This document shows positions 1 to 5,510 of a DNA stretch of 5,510 bases, in pieces. A program made the position numbers and the translations under genes. Below the pieces are notes generated by a model. That model made no database searches. It saw only the letters and a program-made list of their open reading frames with translations, and had not been told where the DNA came from. Origin of the DNA: Actinomycetota bacterium (lineage in GTDB: Bacteria > Actinomycetota > Acidimicrobiia > Acidimicrobiales > Ilumatobacteraceae); the NCBI GenBank assembly GCA_005789925.1, contig SXWG01000123.1, forward strand, positions 1 to 5,510. The letters are read 5' to 3'. The number at the start of each line of letters is the position of its first letter. The stretch's first letter is position 1.

Positions 1-348
1 GCAGCTATCGATGGCGCCAAGGGAATCTTGCTCAACATCACGGGTCCGTCGAGCATGGGACTGTTCGAAGTCAATGCCGCAGCCGAAGTCGTCCACGGTG
101 TCGCGCATCAAGATGCGAACATCATCTTCGGAACCGTCATCGACGACGAGATGGGTGACGAGATCAAGGTCACTGTCATCGCTGCCGGCTTCGAGCGTTG
201 GGATGCAGGCCCGGGATCCGGTGCCCGCCGGGCATCGTCCGGCATCGATCCGCGGCCATCCAGCGCGCGTGACATATTCGCCGACATCGACGGTGATCCG
301 CTTGATGACGATGATGACGGTTTTGATGTTCCGTCATTCCTCAAGTGA
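1..348 (+). CDS. ftsZ: Cell division protein FtsZ, C-terminal fragment (5' end outside window)
   Basis: FtsZ is the tubulin-like GTPase that polymerises at midcell as the Z-ring and recruits the divisome. Only the last 115 residues are present, read in frame from base 1, with the TGA stop at 346-348. Visible residues 1-62 are the end of the FtsZ C-terminal domain, with the hallmark stretch AKGILLNITGPSSMGLFEVN and the later DDEMGDEIKVTVIAAGF. Then comes a short linker of about 40 residues rich in Gly, Ser, Arg and Asp, a run of five Asp (residues 102-106), and the C-terminal peptide DVPSFLK at 109-115. That peptide is the usual docking site for SepF or FtsA, and here it ends the protein with no variable tail beyond one Lys. 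The GTP-binding N-terminal half is not in the window. sepF lies two genes downstream. Identity is near certain. Confidence 0.97.
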   Translation, partial: AAIDGAKGILLNITGPSSMGLFEVNAAAEVVHGVAHQDANIIFGTVIDDEMGDEIKVTVIAAGFERWDAGPGSGARRASSGIDPRPSSARDIFADIDGDPLDDDDDGFDVPSFLK

Positions 349-377
349 CGCGCTGACGACGTCGATTGCCGAGAGCG

Positions 378-1052
378 ATGCTCGCTCCACAACACATCGC
401 TGACAACATCGCGAGGGTACGTGCTCGTCTCGGCGAGTTGTCGTCGAACCATGTCGCGTTAATTGCCGTCACGAAGACATGGCCACGTGAAGCGATGGAG
501 TTGGCGTCGAATGCGGGAGTCGATGGTCTCGGGGAGAACTACGCCAAAGAACTCGTCGGAAAGGTCGCGCCAGGTCGCCAAGATCTCGCGCCGATCCACT
601 TCATCGGTGGACTTCAATCAAACAAGATCAAGTCGTTGGTGCCACATGTCGACGTGTGGCAATCCATCGACCGCTCCTCTCTCGTGCGAGAAGTGGGGCG
701 GCGTCACCGTGAGTGGATCGAGGGTGGCGGCACGAGTGGCCCACCGCGCGTGTTGTTGCAGGTCAACACCACCGGTGAAACCAACAAGGCAGGATGCGCC
801 CCGAGCGAGCTGGAGAGTGTTCGAGCAGTGGCAGAGGCCGAGCGGTGCGAAGTCCTGGGGTTGATGACGGTGGGTCCCACTGACGGAGACCCGCACGTCA
901 CCGAGCGGGCCTTTCGGACCTTGCGGGCCTTGGTCGACCGGCACGACCTCGCCGTCTGCTCGATGGGAATGACAGGCGATTTCGAGTTGGCGGTGACGCT
1001 CGGATCGACCATGGTGCGCATCGGCAGCGCGATCTTCGGTGCACGTCAGTGA
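378..1052 (+). CDS. yggS: YggS family pyridoxal phosphate homeostasis protein (PLPBP)
   Basis: This is a 224-residue single-domain PLP-binding protein of the alanine-racemase-like TIM-barrel fold. It has no known catalytic activity; the family buffers PLP and affects vitamin B6 and amino acid pools in the cytosol. The motif IAVTKTW contains the PLP-linking lysine, K33. Other family marks are GENYAKEL, HFIGGLQSNK, LLQVNTTGETNKAG, GLMTVGP and the phosphate-binding end SMGMTGDFELAVTLGSTMVRIGSAIFG (quoted here in pieces: SMGMTGDFE, then GSTMVRIGSAIFG). Length is normal for the family. The ATG at 378 is chosen because it gives the expected N-terminus and has GAGAG at 371-375, although that spacing is very short. 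An in-frame TTG at 366 would add four residues. It starts 29 nt after the ftsZ stop, so co-transcription is likely. In many actinobacteria a pgeF/yfiH gene separates ftsZ from yggS; here none does. Confidence 0.95.
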   Translation: MLAPQHIADNIARVRARLGELSSNHVALIAVTKTWPREAMELASNAGVDGLGENYAKELVGKVAPGRQDLAPIHFIGGLQSNKIKSLVPHVDVWQSIDRSSLVREVGRRHREWIEGGGTSGPPRVLLQVNTTGETNKAGCAPSELESVRAVAEAERCEVLGLMTVGPTDGDPHVTERAFRTLRALVDRHDLAVCSMGMTGDFELAVTLGSTMVRIGSAIFGARQ

Positions 1053-1107
1053 TGACACACAGACGTCAGAGAACTACACACTCCGCCACTCATGCAACAC
1101 GGTGGGT

Positions 1108-1113
1108 TAGCCT
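1108..1113 (+). promoter_or_regulatory. Candidate -10 box (TAGCCT) for leaderless sepF transcript
   Basis: TAGCCT fits the actinobacterial -10 consensus TANNNT. It lies exactly six bases before the ATG at 1120, so a transcript starting at the usual +1 would begin at that ATG and be leaderless. No convincing -35 hexamer is seen 16-18 bases upstream, which is common for such promoters. The same heptamer TAGCCTG recurs at 5124-5130, ahead of the Lys-rich gene. The signal is an inference from position and consensus only. GGTGGG at 1101-1106 could instead act as a weak Shine-Dalgarno for a GTG start at 1114. Confidence 0.5.
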
Positions 1114-1119
1114 GTGAGC

Positions 1120-1650
1120 ATGTCGATGTGGCGACGAGCAATGGAGTATCTCGGACTGACGGGAGATGACACCTACGACGACTACGACTTGTCGCAGGAG
1201 TATGAACGACCGTTGCGAGGTCGTGGTGGGGTCGATCCAACTGGTGGTCGTGCTCGCGGGTATGCGCCCGAGTACGTCGATGACATCAGTCGACCGGCAC
1301 CGCGTCCGATGCGCGACGACAGCATGCCTATTCGTCGTCCCGACGATTCCGGCCTTCAAGTTCGACCGGTTGGTGCACCGCGCACGTCGACGGTGCGAGC
1401 CGTGCCGTCCGCCGGTGCCGAGCCCGTCACAGTGCGTCCCCGTCAGTTCAACCAAGCGCAAGAAGTCGCCGACCATTTCAAAGAAGGTCAGCCTGTCATC
1501 GTGAATCTCGAGGGTGCGGACCGCGAGATGTCGCGCCGCATCATCGACTTTGCGAGTGGCCTGTGTTATGCACTCGGTGGAACGATGGAAAAAGTCGGAA
1601 GTGGTGTCTACCTACTGAAGCCGACGTCCTACTCCGCAGACCGACACTGA
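1120..1650 (+). CDS. sepF: Cell division protein SepF
   Basis: SepF binds the FtsZ C-terminal peptide and anchors the Z-ring to the membrane; in Actinobacteria it does the job that FtsA does elsewhere. The protein has 176 residues from the ATG at 1120. Residues 1-13 (MSMWRRAMEYLGL) look like the amphipathic membrane-targeting helix. An acidic Asp/Tyr patch follows at 16-23. A long linker rich in Arg, Pro and Gly, probably disordered, runs to about residue 102. The SepF core occupies about 103-170, with QPVIVNLEG, then RRIIDFASGLCYALGG, and ending GVYLLKP. The ATG at 1120 is preferred because it sits just behind a TANNNT box; GTG at 1114 would add two residues. It lies 67 nt after yggS and 13 nt before yggT. 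It may be transcribed both from ftsZ read-through and from its own promoter. Confidence 0.95.
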   Translation: MSMWRRAMEYLGLTGDDTYDDYDLSQEYERPLRGRGGVDPTGGRARGYAPEYVDDISRPAPRPMRDDSMPIRRPDDSGLQVRPVGAPRTSTVRAVPSAGAEPVTVRPRQFNQAQEVADHFKEGQPVIVNLEGADREMSRRIIDFASGLCYALGGTMEKVGSGVYLLKPTSYSADRH

Positions 1651-1663
1651 ACGCGGTATCCCC

Positions 1664-1909
1664 ATGGAGCTTGTGTGCCGATTGGTCGACCTGTACGTGC
1701 TCGCCATCATCGGTCGCGCGATTCTCTCGTGGTTCCCGCTCGACCCTCGTGGACCGCTCGCAGGTGTTGCAGGGTTTCTGATTCGAATCACCGAGCCCGT
1801 CTTTGCACCGGTGCGTCGCGCTATGCCCAACATGGGTCCATTCGACTTGTCGCCGCTCATCGTTCTCATCGGGATACAGCTTCTTTCGCGCATCCTTCTG
1901 GGGTGCTGA
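1664..1909 (+). CDS. yggT: YggT family small integral membrane protein
   Basis: This is an 81-residue YGGT-family protein with two predicted hydrophobic helices: about residues 7-24, ending in the typical AILSWFP, and about 64-80 near the C-terminus. Between them lie the family-defining segments RITEPVFAPVRRAMP (residues 41-55) and FDLSPL (60-65). The biochemical role is unsettled. The family has been linked to osmotic tolerance and, by constant neighbourhood with sepF and ftsZ, to cell division or envelope work at the cytoplasmic membrane. The ATG at 1664 begins 13 nt after the sepF stop, so the two are likely co-transcribed. No strong Shine-Dalgarno is visible in that short gap. In most actinobacteria divIVA follows this gene; here ileS follows after only 28 nt. 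Confidence 0.93.
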   Translation: MELVCRLVDLYVLAIIGRAILSWFPLDPRGPLAGVAGFLIRITEPVFAPVRRAMPNMGPFDLSPLIVLIGIQLLSRILLGC

Positions 1910-1923
1910 GCCCCTCGCGGCTC

Positions 1924-1929
1924 TACGCT
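1924..1929 (+). promoter_or_regulatory. Weak candidate -10 box (TACGCT) before ileS
   Basis: TACGCT matches TANNNT and ends eight bases before the GTG at 1938. A transcript starting 7-9 bases downstream would have little or no leader. No Shine-Dalgarno sequence is visible in the 28 nt between yggT and ileS, which makes a leaderless start or coupling from yggT more plausible. No -35 element is seen. TANNNT is a loose pattern, so this may be chance. Confidence 0.25.
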
Positions 1930-1937
1930 TTCACGCC

Positions 1938-4900
1938 GTGACCTACCCCCACGTCGATCCGCAGCCGAACTTTCCTGCACTCGAACAAGACGTGCTTGCT
2001 CGCTGGGAGCGGGACAGGACTTTTTCGAACAGCGTTGACGCACGTGCCGCTGGTGAAGGTGGTCGAAACGAGTTCGTCTTCTACGACGGGCCTCCGTTTG
2101 CCAACGGTCTGCCGCACTACGGTCACCTCCTCACGGGTTTTGTGAAGGACGCGGTACCGCGGTACCAGACGATGCGCGGTCGTAAAGTCGAGCGCCGTTT
2201 CGGATGGGACTGTCACGGTCTACCTGCCGAGGTGGAGGCCGAGAAGGAACTCGGAATTTCCGGACATCCGGAGATCACTGACTTCGGTATCGCTCGATTC
2301 AACGATGCATGTCGCACCAGTGTGTTGCGGTACACCGATGAGTGGCAGCGTTATGTCACTCGTCAGGCCCGTTGGGTCGACTTCGAGAACGACTACAAGA
2401 CGCTCGATGTGTCCTACATGGAAAGTGTCATGTGGGCGTTCAAGACACTGTGGGACAAAGGCCTCGTGTACGAAGGTTTCCGAGTGCTCGCGTATTGCTG
2501 GCGGTGCGAGACACCGCTGTCGAACACCGAGACTCGCATGGACGACGTGTACCGCGATCGACAAGACCCCGCACTCACCGTATGGTTCACGCTCGAGACC
2601 GGAGAGCGCATCTTGGCGTGGACGACCACGCCGTGGACGTTGCCGTCGAACTTGGCACTTGCAGTCGGACTTGACATCGAATACACGGTGCTCGCCGATG
2701 CCAGTGGGCAGAAGTACATCATCGCCGATGCGCGACGTGTGGCGTACGAAAAAGAGTTCGCAGACATGACAGTCATCGGCTCGATGTCCGGTCGTGACTT
2801 GGTCGGTCGTCGGTACACGCCGATGTTCGATTTCTTCGAGGGCTCTGACAACGCTTTCCAGGTGCTCGCTGCAGAGTTCGTCACCACAGATGACGGCACC
2901 GGAGTCGTGCACATGGCACCTGGTTTCGGCGAGGACGACCAAGTCGCATGCAATGCAGCGGGAATTCCCACGTTGTGTCCGATGGACGAACACGGTTGCT
3001 ACACCTCTGAGATCTCACCGTGGGTGGGTCGACATGTGTTCGAGGCGAATCCCGAGATCATTCGCCACCTCAAAGAGCGCGGAGTGGTGGTACGTCACGA
3101 CTCGTATGACCACCCGTACCCACACTGCTGGCGTTGCGCCCAGCCGCTCGTGTACCGAGCGATTTCCTCGTGGTTCGTGCAAGTGACGGCCTTCAAGGAC
3201 CGGATGATCGAGTTGAACCAGCAGATCCGCTGGGTACCCGAGCACATCAAAGAAGGCAGTTTCGGAAAGTGGATTGCCAACGCCCGTGATTGGTCGATCA
3301 GTCGAAATCGGTTCTGGGGATCGCCGATTCCCGTGTGGAAGAGCGACGACCCGCAGTACCCACGCTTCGATGTCTACGGGAGCATCGAAGAGCTCGAGCG
3401 AGATTTTGGTGTGAAAGTCGATGACTTGCACCGTCCCTCGATCGATGACCTGGTCCGCGTCAACCCTGACGACCCGACAGGGAAGTCACACATGCGTCGC
3501 GTTCCAGAAGTTCTCGACTGCTGGTTCGAGAGTGGTTCGATGCCCTTCGCGCAGGTGCACTATCCGTTCGAAAATCGCGACTGGTTCGAGAGCCACTACC
3601 CAGGTGACTTCATCGTCGAATACATCGGCCAGACACGCGGCTGGTTCTACACACTTCACGTCCTCGCGACCGCACTCTTCGACCGACCGGCATTTTCGAC
3701 GTGCGTCAGCCACGGCATCGTCCTCGGTGATGACGGTCAGAAGATGTCGAAGAGCCTGCGCAACTACCCGGACCCGATGGTGATCTTCGACACGTACGGG
3801 TCAGACGCGATGCGTTGGTATCTGTTGTCTTCGTCGATTCTTCGTGGTGCTGATTTCTCGGTCACCGAACAGGGCATCAGGGAAACAGTTCGACAAGTCC
3901 TGCTTCCGTTGTGGAACTCATGGTATTTCCTCTCCCTGTATGCAAACGCTGAGGACATGACCGGTTCGGAGCGATTCGACAGCACCAATGTGCTCGATCG
4001 TTATGTGCTGGCAAAGCTGGGCGTGTTGATCGACGACATGACGCACTGTCTTGACAACTATGACCTCTTTGAGGCGTGTCAACGCATGCGCGGATTTCTC
4101 GATGTGCTGACCAACTGGTACATCCGTCGCAGTCGGGATCGCTTCTGGTCCGGTGACCACGATGCGGTCGACACGTTGCACACGGTTCTGTCAGTTGTCG
4201 TCCGCCTGGCCGCACCGTTGTTACCGCTCGTGACGGAAGAGATCCACTCGGGTCTTGGTGGCGGACCATTGAGCGTCCACCTTGCTGACTGGCCGACGAC
4301 CAGTGGATTGCCGACCGATGTCGAATTGGTGGCGTCGATGGACTTGGTTCGCTCGGTGTGTTCAGCCGCTTTGTCGGTGCGCAAGTCCCATGACAGGCGC
4401 GTGCGCCAACCACTCAGTTCGCTCACTGTCGCCTCAGCAAATGCGGCACGTCTTGCTGCGTACATCGACATCATCTCCGACGAGGTGAACGTGAAGCAAG
4501 TGACGTTGTCAGACGATGTCGCCGCTGTGGCGCGTCATGAATTGCAGGTCGTGCCGGCAGCGGTCGGACCACGGCTCGGCAAGAAGACACAGCAGGTCAT
4601 CAGCGGTGTGAAGAAAGGCGAGTGGACGCGCGAGGGTGACGAGATTGTCGTCGCGGGCGAGCGATTGCAGCCCGGCGAGTACACCTTGCGACTCGTTGCA
4701 GATTCGACAACGGCAAGTGCGGCGTTAGATGACGGAACTGGTGTCGTGTTGCTCGACGTCGAACTCACAGCCGATCTTGAAGCCGAGGGACAAGCGCGCG
4801 ACGTGATTCGTGCAGTCCAGCAAGCTCGTCGCGAAGCCCAATTGGCAGTGACCGATCGCATCACGTTGACACTCGGGGTTGCAAACGAGGTGAGAGCACG

Positions 4901-5030
4901 CTTGGAGCCGTATCTCGACATGGTGAGGTCGGAAACTCTGTCCACAGCGCTCGAGTGGGATGAGTCACTTCGACGCGACGTCGCCATCGACGGCGCGGAA
5001 ATCGCCGTGCGTGTCGCGCCTGTGGGTTGA
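1938..5030 (+). CDS. ileS: Isoleucyl-tRNA synthetase, type 2 (eukaryote-like)
   Basis: This cytosolic class I synthetase charges tRNA-Ile with isoleucine and hydrolyses mischarged valine in its CP1 editing domain. The protein has 1030 residues from the GTG at 1938. The Rossmann catalytic core carries the HIGH-type signature HYGH at 60-63 and KMSKS at 602-606. Supporting core motifs are DWSISRNRFWG at 451-461, CWFESGSMP at 528-536 and EYIGQTRGWFY at 561-571. CP1 editing motifs are TTTPWTLPSN at 229-238 and GTGVVHMAPGFGEDD at 320-334. Two CWRC pairs (C187/C190 and C397/C400) probably bind zinc. The helical anticodon-binding domain includes NWYIRRSRDRFW at 726-737. The C-terminal domain lacks the Cys4 finger of type 1 enzymes, and the GLPHYGH context and length fit type 2, which is usually insensitive to mupirocin. 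The reading frame stays open upstream to a TTG at 1803, but that part overlaps yggT and is not IleRS-like. Confidence 0.98.
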   Translation: MTYPHVDPQPNFPALEQDVLARWERDRTFSNSVDARAAGEGGRNEFVFYDGPPFANGLPHYGHLLTGFVKDAVPRYQTMRGRKVERRFGWDCHGLPAEVEAEKELGISGHPEITDFGIARFNDACRTSVLRYTDEWQRYVTRQARWVDFENDYKTLDVSYMESVMWAFKTLWDKGLVYEGFRVLAYCWRCETPLSNTETRMDDVYRDRQDPALTVWFTLETGERILAWTTTPWTLPSNLALAVGLDIEYTVLADASGQKYIIADARRVAYEKEFADMTVIGSMSGRDLVGRRYTPMFDFFEGSDNAFQVLAAEFVTTDDGTGVVHMAPGFGEDDQVACNAAGIPTLCPMDEHGCYTSEISPWVGRHVFEANPEIIRHLKERGVVVRHDSYDHPYPHCWRCAQPLVYRAISSWFVQVTAFKDRMIELNQQIRWVPEHIKEGSFGKWIANARDWSISRNRFWGSPIPVWKSDDPQYPRFDVYGSIEELERDFGVKVDDLHRPSIDDLVRVNPDDPTGKSHMRRVPEVLDCWFESGSMPFAQVHYPFENRDWFESHYPGDFIVEYIGQTRGWFYTLHVLATALFDRPAFSTCVSHGIVLGDDGQKMSKSLRNYPDPMVIFDTYGSDAMRWYLLSSSILRGADFSVTEQGIRETVRQVLLPLWNSWYFLSLYANAEDMTGSERFDSTNVLDRYVLAKLGVLIDDMTHCLDNYDLFEACQRMRGFLDVLTNWYIRRSRDRFWSGDHDAVDTLHTVLSVVVRLAAPLLPLVTEEIHSGLGGGPLSVHLADWPTTSGLPTDVELVASMDLVRSVCSAALSVRKSHDRRVRQPLSSLTVASANAARLAAYIDIISDEVNVKQVTLSDDVAAVARHELQVVPAAVGPRLGKKTQQVISGVKKGEWTREGDEIVVAGERLQPGEYTLRLVADSTTASAALDDGTGVVLLDVELTADLEAEGQARDVIRAVQQARREAQLAVTDRITLTLGVANEVRARLEPYLDMVRSETLSTALEWDESLRRDVAIDGAEIAVRVAPVG

Positions 5031-5086
5031 TTCCCCCCGATTGGGCCCGACATTAACGACGTGCCGACAAAAGGACATTTGAGTGC

Positions 5087-5108
5087 TCTCGCGGAGGGTC
5101 CGCCGAGA
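5087..5108 (+). terminator. Inverted repeat after ileS: possible T-tract-less terminator or operator
   Basis: GCGGA at 5091-5095 pairs with TCCGC at 5099-5103 around a GGG loop. The stem extends with TCTC (5087-5090) to GAGA (5105-5108) past one bulged C at 5104, giving nine pairs. It lies 56 nt after the ileS stop. There is no run of T after it, so it is not a classic intrinsic terminator; actinobacterial terminators often lack one. It also covers the place where a -35 element for the -10 box at 5124 would fall, so it could be a protein-binding operator instead. The function is inferred from symmetry only. Confidence 0.35.
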
Positions 5109-5123
5109 TCTGTCCCGACCGGC

Positions 5124-5129
5124 TAGCCT
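5124..5129 (+). promoter_or_regulatory. Candidate -10 box (TAGCCT) for the Lys-rich gene
   Basis: TAGCCT fits TANNNT and is identical, including the following G, to the box before sepF. A start near 5136 would give a leader of about 49 nt that contains the Shine-Dalgarno at 5174-5178. No clear -35 hexamer is present. The rest of the 154-bp gap holds an inverted repeat and a small ORF. Confidence 0.4.
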
Positions 5130-5173
5130 GCCCGACCCAAGAAAGCGTTCGTCGATCTGACCCTCGCTCACCC

Positions 5174-5178
5174 GGGAG
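5174..5178 (+). promoter_or_regulatory. Ribosome binding site GGGAG fixing the start at 5185
   Basis: GGGAG lies six bases before the ATG at 5185, which is near-ideal spacing. Of the genes whose starts are in this window, this one has the clearest Shine-Dalgarno at good spacing. It supports this ATG over any upstream start; an in-frame TGA at 5158-5160 also blocks extension. Confidence 0.7.
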
Positions 5179-5184
5179 ACCACC

Positions 5185-5510
5185 ATGGCAGCCAAGAAGA
5201 AATCGACCCCTACGGCCAAGAAATCGGCCAAGAAATCAACAAAGAAACCCGTGAAGACGGCCAAGAAGTCGGCCAAGAAGTCGGCCAAGAAGCCTGCAAA
5301 ATCAACCAAGAAGCCCGTGACGACGGCAAGCAAGAAACCTTCGGCAGCTGCCAAGAATCTGGTCGCGAAGAAGGCTGCCGCGAAAAAGAAGGCGGAGTTG
5401 GCCAAGAGGGCAGCCGCGAAGAAGAAGGCGGAGTTGGCCAAGAAGGCTGCCGCGAAGAAGAAGGCGGAGTTGGCCAAGAGGGCAGCCGCGAAGAAGAAGG
5501 CGGAGTTGGC
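5185..5510 (+). CDS. Lys/Ala-rich histone-like N-terminal region, possibly of a DksA/TraR-type protein (3' end outside window)
   Basis: The first 108 codons encode a protein made almost wholly of Lys, Ala, Ser, Thr and Pro. Residues 1-63 are built from KK pairs spaced by Ser, Ala, Thr or Pro, like the tails of histone H1-like and mycobacterial HU proteins. Residues 64-108 are 12-residue repeats of the type AAAKKKAELAKR, each net about +4 and likely helical. The basic tail should bind DNA or RNA non-specifically. No HU fold is visible. In Streptomyces the gene directly after ileS (SCO2075, reported as DdbA) joins such a basic N-terminus to a DksA/TraR-like zinc-finger domain, with lspA next; this position makes the same architecture likely here, but the deciding C-terminus is outside the window. 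The start is set by GGGAG at 5174-5178. A stand-alone nucleoid protein remains possible. Confidence 0.8.
   Translation, partial: MAAKKKSTPTAKKSAKKSTKKPVKTAKKSAKKSAKKPAKSTKKPVTTASKKPSAAAKNLVAKKAAAKKKAELAKRAAAKKKAELAKKAAAKKKAELAKRAAAKKKAEL
5212..5301 (+). repeat. Two 45-bp tandem repeats in the Lys-rich gene (15 residues each)
   Basis: Residues 10-24 (TAKKSAKKSTKKPVK) and 25-39 (TAKKSAKKSAKKPAK) are near-identical neighbours, encoded at 5212-5256 and 5257-5301. The DNA copies differ at several third positions and a few other bases, so this duplication is older than the 36-bp array downstream. A shorter echo, STKKPV, follows at residues 40-45. Confidence 0.7.
5374..5510 (+). repeat. 36-bp tandem repeats arranged as 72-bp dimers, running off the window
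   Basis: Four units start at 5374, 5410, 5446 and 5482; the last is cut by the window edge after 29 bases. Each codes for AAAKKKAELAK plus a final R or K. Units alternate: 1 and 3 begin GCT and end AGG, while 2 and 4 begin GCA (2 ends AAG). The true period is therefore 72 bp. Across the comparable part, the two dimers differ only at 5385 (A) versus 5457 (G). Such near-identity at synonymous sites points to recent expansion. Confidence 0.92.

Noticed and set aside
11..403. Forward ORF of 130 codons overlapping ftsZ
   Set aside because: It is in a different frame from the unmistakable FtsZ coding sequence, is Ser/Arg/Thr-rich and has no domain.
1900..1914. GGGG...CCCC hairpin at the yggT stop as a terminator
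   Set aside because: Only four base pairs with a seven-base loop and no T-run; too weak to call, and it lies where coupling to ileS is expected.
1803..1937. Extending ileS upstream to the in-frame TTG at 1803
   Set aside because: The extra 45 residues overlap yggT in another frame, do not resemble an IleRS N-terminus, and the protein starting at GTG 1938 already matches the family start.
2220..2993. Reverse-strand ORF of 257 codons inside ileS
   Set aside because: It lies wholly within the conserved editing and catalytic region of ileS and has no recognisable motifs; GC-rich coding DNA often leaves such open frames.
4965..5477. Long reverse-strand ORF with Phe/Ala-rich repeats that looks like a membrane protein
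   Set aside because: It is the antisense image of Lys/Ala codons (AAG and GCC read as CTT and GGC frames) and overlaps the end of ileS; the forward gene has a clear Shine-Dalgarno site and known style.
5185..5510. HU (HupB) identity for the Lys-rich gene
   Set aside because: Mycobacterial HupB begins with the folded HU domain and has the basic tail at its end; here the basic tail comes first and no HU motif is visible.

Overview
The window looks like a chromosomal segment of a moderately GC-rich actinobacterium. It holds the 3' end of the division and cell-wall cluster followed by ileS. All genes are on the + strand. The order ftsZ - yggS - sepF - yggT - ileS is typical of Actinobacteria. 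The IleRS is the long type 2 form usual in that phylum. The Lys/Ala-rich gene after ileS also fits. The base composition and compact order would suit a lineage such as Acidimicrobiia (for example Ilumatobacter-like), but that rank is a guess from gene order and style, not from a search.

Layout: 1-348 is the C-terminal 115 residues of FtsZ, ending in the conserved C-terminal peptide. 378-1052 is YggS (PLP homeostasis). 1120-1650 is SepF, with a likely leaderless promoter directly in front. 1664-1909 is the small membrane protein YggT. 1938-5030 is a full-length type 2 isoleucyl-tRNA synthetase. 5031-5184 is a 154-bp intergenic region with an inverted repeat, a candidate -10 box, a clear Shine-Dalgarno site and a 25-codon in-frame small ORF. 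From 5185 to the window edge runs the start of a very Lys/Ala-rich protein with tandem repeats, whose C-terminal domain lies outside the window.

How the genes work together: FtsZ forms the division ring, and its C-terminal peptide is the docking site for SepF, the membrane tether used in Actinobacteria that lack FtsA. YggT and YggS are recurrent companions of this cluster. IleS is a housekeeping translation enzyme that commonly sits just downstream. The Lys-rich gene sits where Streptomyces carries a protein with a histone-like tail and a DksA/TraR-like C-terminus, so that is the leading hypothesis here.

No mobile element, CRISPR array, tRNA or rRNA was seen. The window is mostly ordinary core genome. 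The parts most worth a second look are the recently expanded repeats in the 5185 gene, the leaderless-type promoter signals, and the two very small ORFs placed between genes.
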